This document shows positions 55,529 to 63,946 of a stretch of 64,000 bases of DNA, one piece after another. Both the position numbers and the translations under genes were made by a program. Location: contig CABKML010000003.1 of the NCBI GenBank assembly GCA_902373515.1, positions 19,358 through 83,357 of the forward strand. Reading direction: 5' to 3'. Positions within the stretch are counted from its first letter, which is position 1; each line of letters begins with the position of its first letter. Source of the DNA: an uncultured Eubacteriales bacterium. Lineage in GTDB: Bacteria; Bacillota; Clostridia; Saccharofermentanales; Fastidiosipilaceae. Under the pieces are notes generated by a model that saw only the letters and a list, made by a program, of their open reading frames with translations, was not told the DNA's origin and made no database searches.

Positions 55529-56956
55529 TTAATGTATGACTCGGCTCAAACCGTAAGGTCTGCCCGTCTCAATCTTACTCAATTCCAAATAAAGATAATC
55601 AATCGAGTTTTCACGACTGACTTTGAGTTTGCCTTCGACATATAACCAATCGTTCTCTTTTAACTTGTCGACCTCATAGTCGGCCGGGAAAACGACTTCA
55701 AATCCCGGCATGCCGTCATAGGCACAACAGCCGGGACCGTAACGGATAACGAAATAGCGCGGCTTATTGGCTTTTTTATCCTCTAAAATGACAAAAATAC
55801 CTTCCATCGCTATTGTTTTGTCCGTATATTGCTTGTAATTGGCATAGATTTCATTGGTTAAAAGGACAAATTGTTTTTCCGGAATCGGCAGATATTCACT
55901 GCCGTCGGCCGCCTGACCTGAAGCCAGATGTTCCGTGCGCAATTCGTTTTTACTGTCCGCCCCCAAGCGTCTGCCGCGCGCCTCACCGTTCGCCTGCATC
56001 TTAGCGCCCTGTTCCTTTTTCTCGGCGGCATAATAATCCGTCAGCACCTTGTTCTGCCGTCCGCTGTCGGCACAGGCACTTAAATTAAGCAGCAAACCGG
56101 CAACGATTACAAGCAAGGCCGTATGCCGCCGCTTACGGCTGTGCAGCAGACTCAGGCTGCCGCGAAGCAGGAGATAAATTAAGGCTTGAACTGTGACAAT
56201 TGCCGCGCCTGAAGGTAAAGAGAAAGCGTAAGAAATTGCCATGCCGCCGGCAAAGCTGCCTAAAGCCAGTAAAACACTCAGGCAATAAGACATGCGCAGG
56301 CTGCGGGTAATCAGATTCGCACTTAGAGGCGGTAAAATCAGTAAGGCCGAAAGTAAAAGGGTCCCCAGCAATTTTAAACCGGCAGCCAAAAGGAAACTTA
56401 AAAGCAAAGTAACTATAAGATTGACAGTCGGCGGTAAAAGTCGAGTTTGGCGATAAAAGCCGCTGTCCAATTGCCAGGCGAAAATATAAGGATGCAGGTG
56501 AATAAAAGTGAACAAAATAATCAGACACATAAAAATGATAGCAAGCATCTCACCGCCGTTAACAATAAGAACCGAACCGAACATAAAATTGCAAATATCC
56601 AAACTCATACCGCTGACATAAGCAATCAGGCAAATCCCGGCAGCTAAAGCGACATTAGCCGTTAAAACGAGAATTGCATCCTTCGGCTGTTTCTTCGTCG
56701 TCGCTTGCGGCTGCTGCACCAAAACAAATGAACTCAGAGCTACCAGCGGCAAACTACAGATAAATGAAGGTAAATTAAACACATAAGCAACAGCTGTCCC
56801 CAAAAAAGCAATGTTGGAAAGCGTATAAGACAATATTGCCATTTTTTTACTGAGTAACAAGTTTCCCAGTAAAGCAGCGCAAATAACCAAAAGCGACCCT
56901 GTAAGCAAAGCCCGCCGGACAAAATCATATTGTAAAACTTGCAAGAATTCCGTCAT
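55529..56956 (-). CDS. Zinc/manganese ABC permease fused to a lipobox and CC-motif domain
   Basis: A 475-residue protein in one frame. Residues 1-270 are an ABC-3 metal permease with about eight helices (KMAILSYTLSNIAFLG at 38-53 corresponds to the usual DTLAHASL region; LLSALLILPPLSANLI at 201-216). A basic RKRRH precedes a further hydrophobic stretch ALLVIVAGLLLNLSAC (280-295) that looks like a complete lipoprotein signal with lipobox LSAC. A linker follows, then a domain with YFVIRYGPGCCAYDGMPGFE (401-420) and LKENDWLYVEGKL, resembling the DUF1980/TIGR03943 domain linked elsewhere to zinc homeostasis. It ends the second metal operon. Confidence 0.85.
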   Translation of the reverse strand: MTEFLQVLQYDFVRRALLTGSLLVICAALLGNLLLSKKMAILSYTLSNIAFLGTAVAYVFNLPSFICSLPLVALSSFVLVQQPQATTKKQPKDAILVLTANVALAAGICLIAYVSGMSLDICNFMFGSVLIVNGGEMLAIIFMCLIILFTFIHLHPYIFAWQLDSGFYRQTRLLPPTVNLIVTLLLSFLLAAGLKLLGTLLLSALLILPPLSANLITRSLRMSYCLSVLLALGSFAGGMAISYAFSLPSGAAIVTVQALIYLLLRGSLSLLHSRKRRHTALLVIVAGLLLNLSACADSGRQNKVLTDYYAAEKKEQGAKMQANGEARGRRLGADSKNELRTEHLASGQAADGSEYLPIPEKQFVLLTNEIYANYKQYTDKTIAMEGIFVILEDKKANKPRYFVIRYGPGCCAYDGMPGFEVVFPADYEVDKLKENDWLYVEGKLKVSRENSIDYLYLELSKIETGRPYGLSRVIH

Positions 56957-56957
56957 T

Positions 56958-57686
56958 TTACACCTCCGCCGTCAATTGCCGATTCTGCAGCTTAATTTTG
57001 TTATAAGCGGCAAATAAGCTCGGATCTTCATGGCTTACAAGCAGCAATAAACAGGTCGGCGCCAAAAATTCCTGCAAAATTTCCGGCAAAAGCTCCGCCG
57101 ACTTTCTGTCCATAAAAGCTGTCGGTTCATCCAATAAGTACACATCAGCCTCCGCCAATATCGCTCGTATTAACAATAACTTCTGATACTGTCCCTGGGA
57201 TAATTCTTTCAACTGGCGCTGATAACAGGCACTTAAATCCAAACGTTCCGTCAACTTGGACAAGCGTTCCCGGAAATAAGCGACAGAATTTCCGCCCGTC
57301 TCAACTTCTTGCCGTTTGCGCCCGAATAAGTCTTTTATCCTTGAAAATTTTCGCTGTCTGCTGTCTCGGAGGATGCGCAGTTGCACTATATTTCGACAAA
57401 ATTCTTCAACTGTGAAATTTAAGGACGAATTAACGGTATTCAGCGGTGTAACTGCAGCCAATTTCAATTGTTCAAGCGGCGGCCGGCGATAAATAATTTT
57501 CCCGCCTGTCGGGCGTAAATTTCGAGCCAGAAGTTGCAACAAAGTGCTCTTGCCCACGCCGTTTTGCCCGCTCAGCAAATAACGTTTACCTTCCGCAAAA
57601 GTAAAATCTACTTGTTGCAAAATCGGTATTTCCATCGCTCTTTCAGCTTTGTTATAAGCAAAATCAACTTTTTCCAGTTGAATCAT
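56958..57686 (-). CDS. Zinc/manganese ABC transporter ATPase, second system
   Basis: A 242-residue ABC ATPase with Walker A GQNGVGKST, Walker B VYLLDEPTAFMD and H-loop VSHED. The signature reads LSQGQYQKLLL (Gln for the first Gly of LSGGQ), a tolerated variant. Insertions around residues 100-135 (Arg/Lys-rich, RQRKFSRIKDLFGRKRQ) distinguish it from the first system. It lies one base from the fused permease and two bases from the binding-protein gene, a tightly packed operon. Confidence 0.9.
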   Translation of the reverse strand: MIQLEKVDFAYNKAERAMEIPILQQVDFTFAEGKRYLLSGQNGVGKSTLLQLLARNLRPTGGKIIYRRPPLEQLKLAAVTPLNTVNSSLNFTVEEFCRNIVQLRILRDSRQRKFSRIKDLFGRKRQEVETGGNSVAYFRERLSKLTERLDLSACYQRQLKELSQGQYQKLLLIRAILAEADVYLLDEPTAFMDRKSAELLPEILQEFLAPTCLLLLVSHEDPSLFAAYNKIKLQNRQLTAEV

Positions 57687-57688
57687 AT

Positions 57689-59020
57689 TTATTCCCCTTC
57701 ATTGCCGGAAGTCCGTGCTTCAGGCTGCAAATTCAACTGCACTGAATCATAGAGCCGGTTGCAGGCCAACTGTACCAGACTTAAATTTTCCCGTAACAAA
57801 TCATACATTGAAATTCCGGCCTGTAATTCCTTTAAGCTCACTTTATGACCGCTGCGCCACAAAGCAATATAGTTTATCGGGCGATCGTCCGTCGCCGCGT
57901 CTTTTATCCTCGAAGGCTCAGCTTTTTCCTGCGGCCCGTTACAAGGGCAGTCCGCTGCCGCCACACTTGGGTCAATTGCCCTATATTCCGGACAGAAGCG
58001 GGCATCGATGCGGCATTGGGAATGCAGCAATGCTGCCGCCTGTCGAGCTGTAATACTGTAGGAATCGGCAGCAACCACAGCAGCTAATTTCGGCCGGGCA
58101 TATTCCGTATAAAAAATTATCCTGCTGCCTGTTTCCTTAACTTTATTTTGTAAATTCAACAAAGTTTTCATCGACGGATCTTGACTCAAAGCGCAATTAT
58201 TGAATGCGGCATAATGCTTAAGCTGATAATCGTGACAAAAATAACGTAAAGGGAAACGGTCAGCAAAAATTAAAGTTTTCAACGGCGCCCGCTCGATAAT
58301 TCGTTGATAATCCGCATCCAGATTCCGCCAAAGTTGCAAACGTTCCTGCAGCTGTTTGGTAATAAACTTATGAAAGTCCTCCGCATAAGCGGGAAACTTT
58401 GCCTCTACCAGACTTTGCAGGCGCCGACTCAAAGCTGTCAGCAGTTTCACCTGGTTTTTACAGGAAAGCCAAACATGTTCATCATAAAGCTGCTCCGCTT
58501 CATCCTTGGAAGCAGGCTGTCCGCTCACATTTCCGGTAAGCGGCAGCAGGTCAACATGCTGTGTCAATTGCCAAAATTTTCCGGCATCTTCGTTTTGTAA
58601 TTCGGTTTTTAAGCGACGCAGGGAATAGTCGGCGCTCAGGCCGATACTTATAATTAAATCGGCACGCTTCATCTGATTAACATCTTGCAAAGACGGTTCA
58701 TAGCTGTGTAAATCGCCGCCGCTGCCCAGCAGCTGTAAGTTAAAATACAGAGGTAAAGGCGGATTTTGGCCTTTTTGCAAGTTGCCGGCAGCGTCAAGGC
58801 GGCTGAACAACAAACTGTAAGCCAAATCATAGGCCGGAAAAGCTGTCGCCAACAAGTTGACCGTGCCGCAAATTTTACTTTCAGACGGTTCAGGCTGCGC
58901 CAAATAATTCTTACCGCCGCTGAAACTTCCCCCGCGGCAGGCAACAAGACTGAACGTCAGAGACAGAAGCAAGCTTAAAGCTGCCTGCATCCGCCTTCTA
59001 TAACCGAATAATAATCGCAC
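57689..59020 (-). CDS. Zinc/manganese ABC transporter substrate-binding lipoprotein, second system
   Basis: A 443-residue metal-binding lipoprotein, longer than the first (309). It has a basic N-terminus and lipobox SLVAC, then LLATAFPAYDLAYSLLF, GGDLHSYEPSLQDV (first His), DEHVWLSCKNQ (second) and a less conserved third site near FPLRYFCHDYQLKHYAAF. Extra sequence after residue 320 is Cys-containing (CRIDARFCPEYR, AADCPCNG), not typical of ZnuA. The GTG at 59020 has GAGGTG seven bases upstream; an ATG at 58990 is an alternative. It follows the Fur-family gene by 27 bp. Confidence 0.87.
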   Translation of the reverse strand: MRLLFGYRRRMQAALSLLLSLTFSLVACRGGSFSGGKNYLAQPEPSESKICGTVNLLATAFPAYDLAYSLLFSRLDAAGNLQKGQNPPLPLYFNLQLLGSGGDLHSYEPSLQDVNQMKRADLIISIGLSADYSLRRLKTELQNEDAGKFWQLTQHVDLLPLTGNVSGQPASKDEAEQLYDEHVWLSCKNQVKLLTALSRRLQSLVEAKFPAYAEDFHKFITKQLQERLQLWRNLDADYQRIIERAPLKTLIFADRFPLRYFCHDYQLKHYAAFNNCALSQDPSMKTLLNLQNKVKETGSRIIFYTEYARPKLAAVVAADSYSITARQAAALLHSQCRIDARFCPEYRAIDPSVAAADCPCNGPQEKAEPSRIKDAATDDRPINYIALWRSGHKVSLKELQAGISMYDLLRENLSLVQLACNRLYDSVQLNLQPEARTSGNEGE

Positions 59021-59047
59021 TGCTGTTCACCTCAAGCCTCAGGCGAA

Positions 59048-59467
59048 TTATTTTTCCGTCCGCCTGCTTTGACAATATTTACACAAACCATAAATGAATG
59101 TCATTTCAAAATCAACTTGAAAGCCGTGTTCGTTAAAAATATGTTGCGTTATTTCAACAGTCCGGTCGCAGGTCATATGTTCCAAGCGCCCGCAGGCGGT
59201 GCATTTCAAATGGAAATGTACTTCAATATTTTCCTGTTCCGGTACATAACGATAATAAGCCGATTTTTCATTGGGCAAAAAATATTTCTCTACCAGGCCT
59301 TCATGATATAAGGCCTCCAGATGACGATAACAGGTAGTCAAACTGGCCTGTAAATTTTTTTTAGCTAAAACAGCTGCCAGCTGCATACCGGTCATCGGCT
59401 CGTGATTTTGCCGCAAATAATTCAGAATCGCTTCCCTTTGTTTTGTTTTATATTTGAATATAGCCAT
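59048..59467 (-). CDS. Fur-family metalloregulator (probably Zur)
   Basis: A 139-residue Fur-family repressor. The N-terminal winged helix has KQREAILNYLRQNHEPMTG and TTCYRHLEALYHEGLVEKY. The C-terminal dimerisation domain has HFHLKC (84-89) and two CxxC pairs, Cys89/Cys92 and Cys129/Cys132, the structural zinc site seen in Zur and Fur of Gram-positives. Metal specificity cannot be read directly, but it is the first gene of a zinc/manganese importer operon, so Zur is the best guess. It probably also controls the first importer and the histidine-triad gene. Confidence 0.88.
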   Translation of the reverse strand: MAIFKYKTKQREAILNYLRQNHEPMTGMQLAAVLAKKNLQASLTTCYRHLEALYHEGLVEKYFLPNEKSAYYRYVPEQENIEVHFHLKCTACGRLEHMTCDRTVEITQHIFNEHGFQVDFEMTFIYGLCKYCQSRRTEK

Positions 59468-59547
59468 AATTATCTTTCACTGTAATTTTTATTCTATCTC
59501 GAACCGAATCAAACGAATCGGGGGCAATCGCACTTCAGTTGTTTTCA

Positions 59548-59556
59548 ATTATAGCA
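59548..59556 (-). promoter_or_regulatory. Extended -10 promoter of the zur-type operon
   Basis: On the minus strand TGCTATAAT forms an extended -10 about 80 bp before the regulator. The sequence TAATTGAAA (59543-59551) overlaps it and also occurs in the leader of the first zinc operon. Confidence 0.5.
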
Positions 59557-59642
59557 CAATTTGCAAAAGTCATTTTCCGATTGTCCGGACAGTACAGCTC
59601 ACAGCCGGCTTGCAAAAGCCCCGCTTAGGGAAATTTTCCGCT

Positions 59643-60392
59643 TTACAGGAACATCAGTAAGGCGACAATTATCAAAATTACAACGGAGAACAGTAATGCC
59701 GCCGCTCCGAAATAAGCAATCAGAATACTTTCAATAACCGCTCCCAAAGCGAAGAACAGAATAATCGCATAATAAACAATTGCCTGAATTAAATATTTAC
59801 CATCACCGGTTTTCCAATAACGGTCAAGATAATACGTGCCGCTGCGCATATTACCGATACACATAGTCGTCGCGATAGAATGACCGCTTAAAGCCCGAAA
59901 ACTTTCAACCTGCAGACCGCAAGCGAAGGAGCTCAACATATTTGCCAAAAAGTTCAGATTCAAAGGCATTATACAGGCCAGACTTAAAGCAATAATTTCC
60001 AAAAGGACGGTACATTGCCGCCAATGCCAGCTGGGATTAAGTTCTTCCAGAATTTGCGGCCAATTATCAAGATATTCCCGATTCACATAGTGCCTGATCC
60101 AATCGGCCAATATAATACCGGCAACGAAAGCCAAAATCGGAGTGGCATAACGTCCGGCCACCTTCCACTCTCTGCCGGCCAAATGCACCGCCATCAATAA
60201 CACATTGCCCGTTTGTGCATTTGCGAAAACTTTACCCCGAAACAAATAGGAATAGGCATCCATACTACCGCCTGAAAGCGCCAAGAGTAAATATAAACCG
60301 AAGGCGTCCGACATCTGCTGCTGTTCCGGCGAATTACTTTGCAAAGCACTTTGCCAAAATTTTCTTGTCCAAAAATTCTGCTTGTCCTTCAT
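59643..60392 (-). CDS. DUF1275 (YoaK-family) membrane protein
   Basis: A 249-residue membrane protein of the DUF1275 family with about six helices. LLALSGGSMDAYSYLFRG and FANAQTGNVLLMAVHLAG (residues about 40-75) are the family signature, followed by FACGLQVESFRALSGHSIATTMCIGNMRSG. Function is not established. The ATG at 60392 follows AGGCAAAGAG; an earlier ATG eight codons upstream lacks a ribosome binding site. It is about 175 bp from the zinc operon, on the same strand, with a space containing no other gene. Confidence 0.88.
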   Translation of the reverse strand: MKDKQNFWTRKFWQSALQSNSPEQQQMSDAFGLYLLLALSGGSMDAYSYLFRGKVFANAQTGNVLLMAVHLAGREWKVAGRYATPILAFVAGIILADWIRHYVNREYLDNWPQILEELNPSWHWRQCTVLLEIIALSLACIMPLNLNFLANMLSSFACGLQVESFRALSGHSIATTMCIGNMRSGTYYLDRYWKTGDGKYLIQAIVYYAIILFFALGAVIESILIAYFGAAALLFSVVILIIVALLMFL

Positions 60393-60635
60393 CTCTTTGC
60401 CTGTCCGTATCATCAAAATACTTAATATATCTGATTATATACCCTCTGCAAACAAGAAAAAAGTCTGAATCTCCGGAACTTTTGCCAATTAAACCTAACC
60501 GGGCGGCTCGATATGATTTACAAAAATTTCACATTGAAGGACCTTTTCTTGTCATTCAACGCTTTCAAAAACGTGATTTAAGTCTATAATGAACTAGCTG
60601 AAAATTTTATCTGAAAGGGGGATCGTCAAACACTT

Positions 60636-62216
60636 ATGAACGACGAAAACCAAGAACAAAGAGCTGAAAAAGCAGCTCTACGATCACCTCTATTAATGCA
60701 TTTGCGCAACGGTAAACACCGTGAGCGCATTTCCTTTGCTTTGCCGGGTAATAACAACGGCCTGCTTTACCCGGAATTCCTCAAACGTGACTATTTAGCT
60801 TTTGATTTGACCGAACTGCCGGTAACCGAGGATCTTAATGATCCGGGTGCTGCTTTGCAGGCGGCCGAGGCTAATGCTGCCGCTTGTTACGGGGCAGCGG
60901 ATGCTATTTTCGTCACTTTGGGATCTTCCGTCGCCATTAAAGCCGTTATCGGCGGTGCCTGCGGGCGGCAGGGAACACTTTTAACAGCTTTGGATGTGCA
61001 TAAATCGGCGCTGCAGGCTGCGGAACTGCTTGATTTGGGCCTGTTGTTTCTGAACTTGGATGTTATTGAAAATCCTGAAAAGTTACACGATTTATTGCAA
61101 AAATATCCGGAAGTTAGAGCTGTTTATCTGACTACTCCCGATTTTTACGGCCATTGTTACGACATTTCCAAAATTGCCCGCGTCCTGGAAAAGACTAAGG
61201 TTCTTTTGATTGTTGACAGTGCTCACGGGGCTCATTTTCCTTTCGGTAAAGAGCTCATGCCGGCCGGTGCTATTGAACAGGGAGCGGACCTTGTAGTCTG
61301 TTCGGCACACAAGACTTTACCTGCACCTACCCCTACCTCCATCATTCTGATCGGCAAAAAGTTACAGGAAAAGCGACCTGATCTTGACAGTCGCAAAATC
61401 AGAAAAATCGCCGCTACTTTCACCTCCACCAGTCCACCTTTAATGCTCGGAGTCGGCCTCGATTACGCTATTTCTTACATGGATCTTTACGGTTATAGTG
61501 CCACTTCCGAACTTTTGCAGTTAGTTGATAAATTCATTTCGCAATTACCTGCCGGCTTGAAGCGGGTGGAAATCGGCATCAGCAGTGACAGCAAAGATTT
61601 ACCGGCTAATCGGAAATCAACGACAAGACCTTTGCATGACCCGCTTAGAATCGTTATCGACTGCGCCGACGTTTGCCCCGGACCTGTGATTGTAAAAGAC
61701 CTGATGGCTAACAAAATCAATCCGGAAATGGCCGATTTGTGCCGTTTCGTCTTAATTCCTCACTTCGGTCAAACTTGGAGCGATTTTTCCCGGACTTTGG
61801 AAGTTCTCAACAAGTTATGCGCAAAATATCGCCAAACTTCCTGGCCGGAAAATTTGCAGACGGAAAATTTGCGGCGACTGGATCGTCACTATCGCCATCG
61901 TTTAACAGTTCCCGCCTTCAGTACCAAGCCGTATCATCCGGCTGCCTGCCTCAATTTAGCTTGGCATTTGGATACAAAGTGGGTGGAAATCGACCAAGCC
62001 TGTAACCGGCACGTTGCCGAAGCTCTCATCCCCTATCCGCCGGGAATTCCCCTTTTATGGCCGGGCGATACCCTGAAACTTGAGGATATTGAGCTTTTCA
62101 AATCCCTGATCGGACATGCGCTCAATGTCCACGGGACACAAATTAAAGACAATAAAATTTACGTTCCGATTTTGGCTTCCGCCGCCGACGATTTTGAAAG
62201 CACTTTAGAATATTAA
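60636..62216 (+). CDS. Orn/Lys/Arg decarboxylase-family PLP enzyme
   Basis: A 526-residue fold-type I PLP enzyme of the major Orn/Lys/Arg decarboxylase family. FALPGNNNG (35-43) replaces the usual PGHK/GG start; VTLGSSVAIKAV (93-104), VDSAHGAHF with the PLP Asp194, and SAHKTLPAPTPTS with the Schiff-base Lys226 are typical. The C-terminal domain ends with LIPYPPGIPLLWPGD, where the PPGIP motif is conserved. Short clostridial forms of this length (YaaO/SpeA-like) decarboxylate arginine or lysine, but the substrate cannot be told. A TATAAT lies at 60584-60589. The gene ends at a bidirectional terminator. Confidence 0.9.
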   Translation: MNDENQEQRAEKAALRSPLLMHLRNGKHRERISFALPGNNNGLLYPEFLKRDYLAFDLTELPVTEDLNDPGAALQAAEANAAACYGAADAIFVTLGSSVAIKAVIGGACGRQGTLLTALDVHKSALQAAELLDLGLLFLNLDVIENPEKLHDLLQKYPEVRAVYLTTPDFYGHCYDISKIARVLEKTKVLLIVDSAHGAHFPFGKELMPAGAIEQGADLVVCSAHKTLPAPTPTSIILIGKKLQEKRPDLDSRKIRKIAATFTSTSPPLMLGVGLDYAISYMDLYGYSATSELLQLVDKFISQLPAGLKRVEIGISSDSKDLPANRKSTTRPLHDPLRIVIDCADVCPGPVIVKDLMANKINPEMADLCRFVLIPHFGQTWSDFSRTLEVLNKLCAKYRQTSWPENLQTENLRRLDRHYRHRLTVPAFSTKPYHPAACLNLAWHLDTKWVEIDQACNRHVAEALIPYPPGIPLLWPGDTLKLEDIELFKSLIGHALNVHGTQIKDNKIYVPILASAADDFESTLEY

Positions 62217-62255
62217 AATTGCCAAGTTGCAGAGTTACAAAAAACCGAAACAATA

Positions 62256-62291
62256 AAACCCTTGCCGCCTGAAAAACAGGAGCAAGGGTTT
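62256..62291. terminator. Bidirectional terminator between decarboxylase and aminopeptidase genes
   Basis: AAACCCTTGC (62256-62265) and GCAAGGGTTT (62282-62291) are perfect 10-bp arms with a T run on the plus side and A run before it, serving both convergent genes. Confidence 0.88.
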
Positions 62292-62317
62292 TTACTTATA
62301 TTGAAATTGTACCGGAA

Positions 62318-63778
62318 TCAGTGACGGCAAACGGAATTGGAACCGGCCTCCTGCTTAGCTAAGAAATAAAAAGTCTTAACCATGGTACCGGTAGCAAACA
62401 AAGGCAAATATCCGGCCGCTTGGGACAAATAAGCCGTACCGGCTATATCCAAATGCAACCAAGGAATATTCCCGGCCACAAATTCCCGCACGAACAAACC
62501 GGCTGTAATCGTACCGCCCAATCTGCCGCCGACATTCTTAATATCGGCCCTTTTACTCTTATTCATATCTTTGAAGCGCTGAGAAACGGGCAAACGCCAA
62601 ATTTTCTCATCCGCTCTTTGCGCCGCCTTAACCAGCTCGGCATAAAAATCGTCACTGTCGCTTACAACACCTGTATATTCTTCGCCCAAAGCCACCAGAC
62701 AGGCCCCGGTCAAAGTAGCGATATCAATAACTTTAGTAACATGGCAACGGGAAGTCACATAATTAACGGAATCGGCCAAAGTAACCCGACCTTCAGCGTC
62801 GGTATTGGCCACTTCAATCGTTTTACCCGCCAATGAACCGATAATATCGCCCGGTTTATACGAGCTGCCTGAAAGCATATTTTCACAAAGCGCTGTCGCT
62901 CCGACCACATTAACAGGCAACTTCTGTTCGGCTATCGCATACATGGCGCCGATAACGGTTGCTCCGCCGGTCATATCCGTAAACATCGTAGACATACCTT
63001 CAGTCGACTTAATAGAATAACCGCCGGCATCATAACAGATACCCTTACCCACTAAACCTAAGCGTTCCTCGCTGGCCGGATTACCTTCATAAGTCATCAG
63101 CAAAAATTTCGCTTCTTTGTCCGAACCTTGCGCCACAGCCAAAAAAGCCTGCATGCCTAAGGCCGCACACTCCGCCTGACTTAAAACTTCCACTTTCACA
63201 CCGACTTTTTCCAATTTTTCCCGAGCAAATTCGCAAACTTTCTCCGGATACATAACATTAGCCGGTTGATTGGCCAAATATTGAGTCATTTCAATACCGC
63301 TCATAATATCCCGCATTTCCTGCAAAAGGCTCTGCAACTTCGGCACCTTTTCCGCCGGTACGCTTAAATCCACCTGCAAAGGCAGCTGCTCTTCTTTATT
63401 CGTCAAATAATCGTCAAATTGATGTTCTGCCCGCCAAAAGCCTTCAAAGACTGCCTGAGCCGTCAAACCGAGGCACAAATTATCCGGCGCCAATTCCAAC
63501 TTAATTGCCTGCAACCGATGCTTGCGGGCACAAAGAGCTATTTTAAAAGCCAACAGACGATAATCATCCACCGTCAACGGCTCGCTTGTCGTTGTTCCGG
63601 CAACAAATTTCTCCGTCGCACCGTTAAAATTCGGTTGATAATAAGTTTCGCCGAGCTTGCCGTCAAAGCAGGCACAAGCTTGTAATTTCCGCCCCTCCTG
63701 ACAAACTTTAAGATGTTGCTTATTTACAAGCTCCACGCTCAGGCCCTGATTTTGATTGAATGTAAAAGTTGTAGTCAT
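62318..63778 (-). CDS. pepA: Leucyl aminopeptidase (M17 family)
   Basis: A 486-residue cytosolic metallo-aminopeptidase. The C-terminal catalytic domain has VGKGICYDAGGYSIKSTEGM (metal Lys and Asp), MTGGATVIGAMYA and ANTDAEGRVTLADSVNY, the M17 signature holding Asp, Glu and the catalytic Arg. The usual NTDAEGRL reads V here. GYSIKS replaces GLSLKP, a mild variant. The ATG at 63778 has GGGAAGG six bases upstream; the 19 residues before it are not conserved. Confidence 0.94.
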   Translation of the reverse strand: MTTTFTFNQNQGLSVELVNKQHLKVCQEGRKLQACACFDGKLGETYYQPNFNGATEKFVAGTTTSEPLTVDDYRLLAFKIALCARKHRLQAIKLELAPDNLCLGLTAQAVFEGFWRAEHQFDDYLTNKEEQLPLQVDLSVPAEKVPKLQSLLQEMRDIMSGIEMTQYLANQPANVMYPEKVCEFAREKLEKVGVKVEVLSQAECAALGMQAFLAVAQGSDKEAKFLLMTYEGNPASEERLGLVGKGICYDAGGYSIKSTEGMSTMFTDMTGGATVIGAMYAIAEQKLPVNVVGATALCENMLSGSSYKPGDIIGSLAGKTIEVANTDAEGRVTLADSVNYVTSRCHVTKVIDIATLTGACLVALGEEYTGVVSDSDDFYAELVKAAQRADEKIWRLPVSQRFKDMNKSKRADIKNVGGRLGGTITAGLFVREFVAGNIPWLHLDIAGTAYLSQAAGYLPLFATGTMVKTFYFLAKQEAGSNSVCRH

Positions 63779-63869
63779 GTCAAACCTTCCCGGATGTTTT
63801 TCTTCAATTCTAAAGCATTCCTGCCCGAAAGCCAACTGCCCGACGCCAAGTACTGCTATTAATCTTTAT

Positions 63870-63905
63870 GAAGCGCCAATTGAAGCGCCAATTGAAGCGC
63901 CAATT
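63870..63905. repeat. Three tandem copies of a 12-bp unit
   Basis: GAAGCGCCAATT is repeated three times without gaps, about 90-130 bp before the pepA start. Confidence 0.95.
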
Positions 63906-63946
63906 GGAATATCTGATAAATTCCGCTCGTCGGTGCCGACAGCGTT

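Noticed and set aside
56958..57686. ABC signature LSQGQ instead of LSGGQ as a sign of inactivity
   Set aside because: The second position varies naturally in ABC ATPases, and Walker A, Walker B and the H-loop are intact.
59582..59591. Palindrome TGTCCGGACA near the DUF1275 gene
   Set aside because: Only ten bases, isolated, and outside any recognisable promoter.
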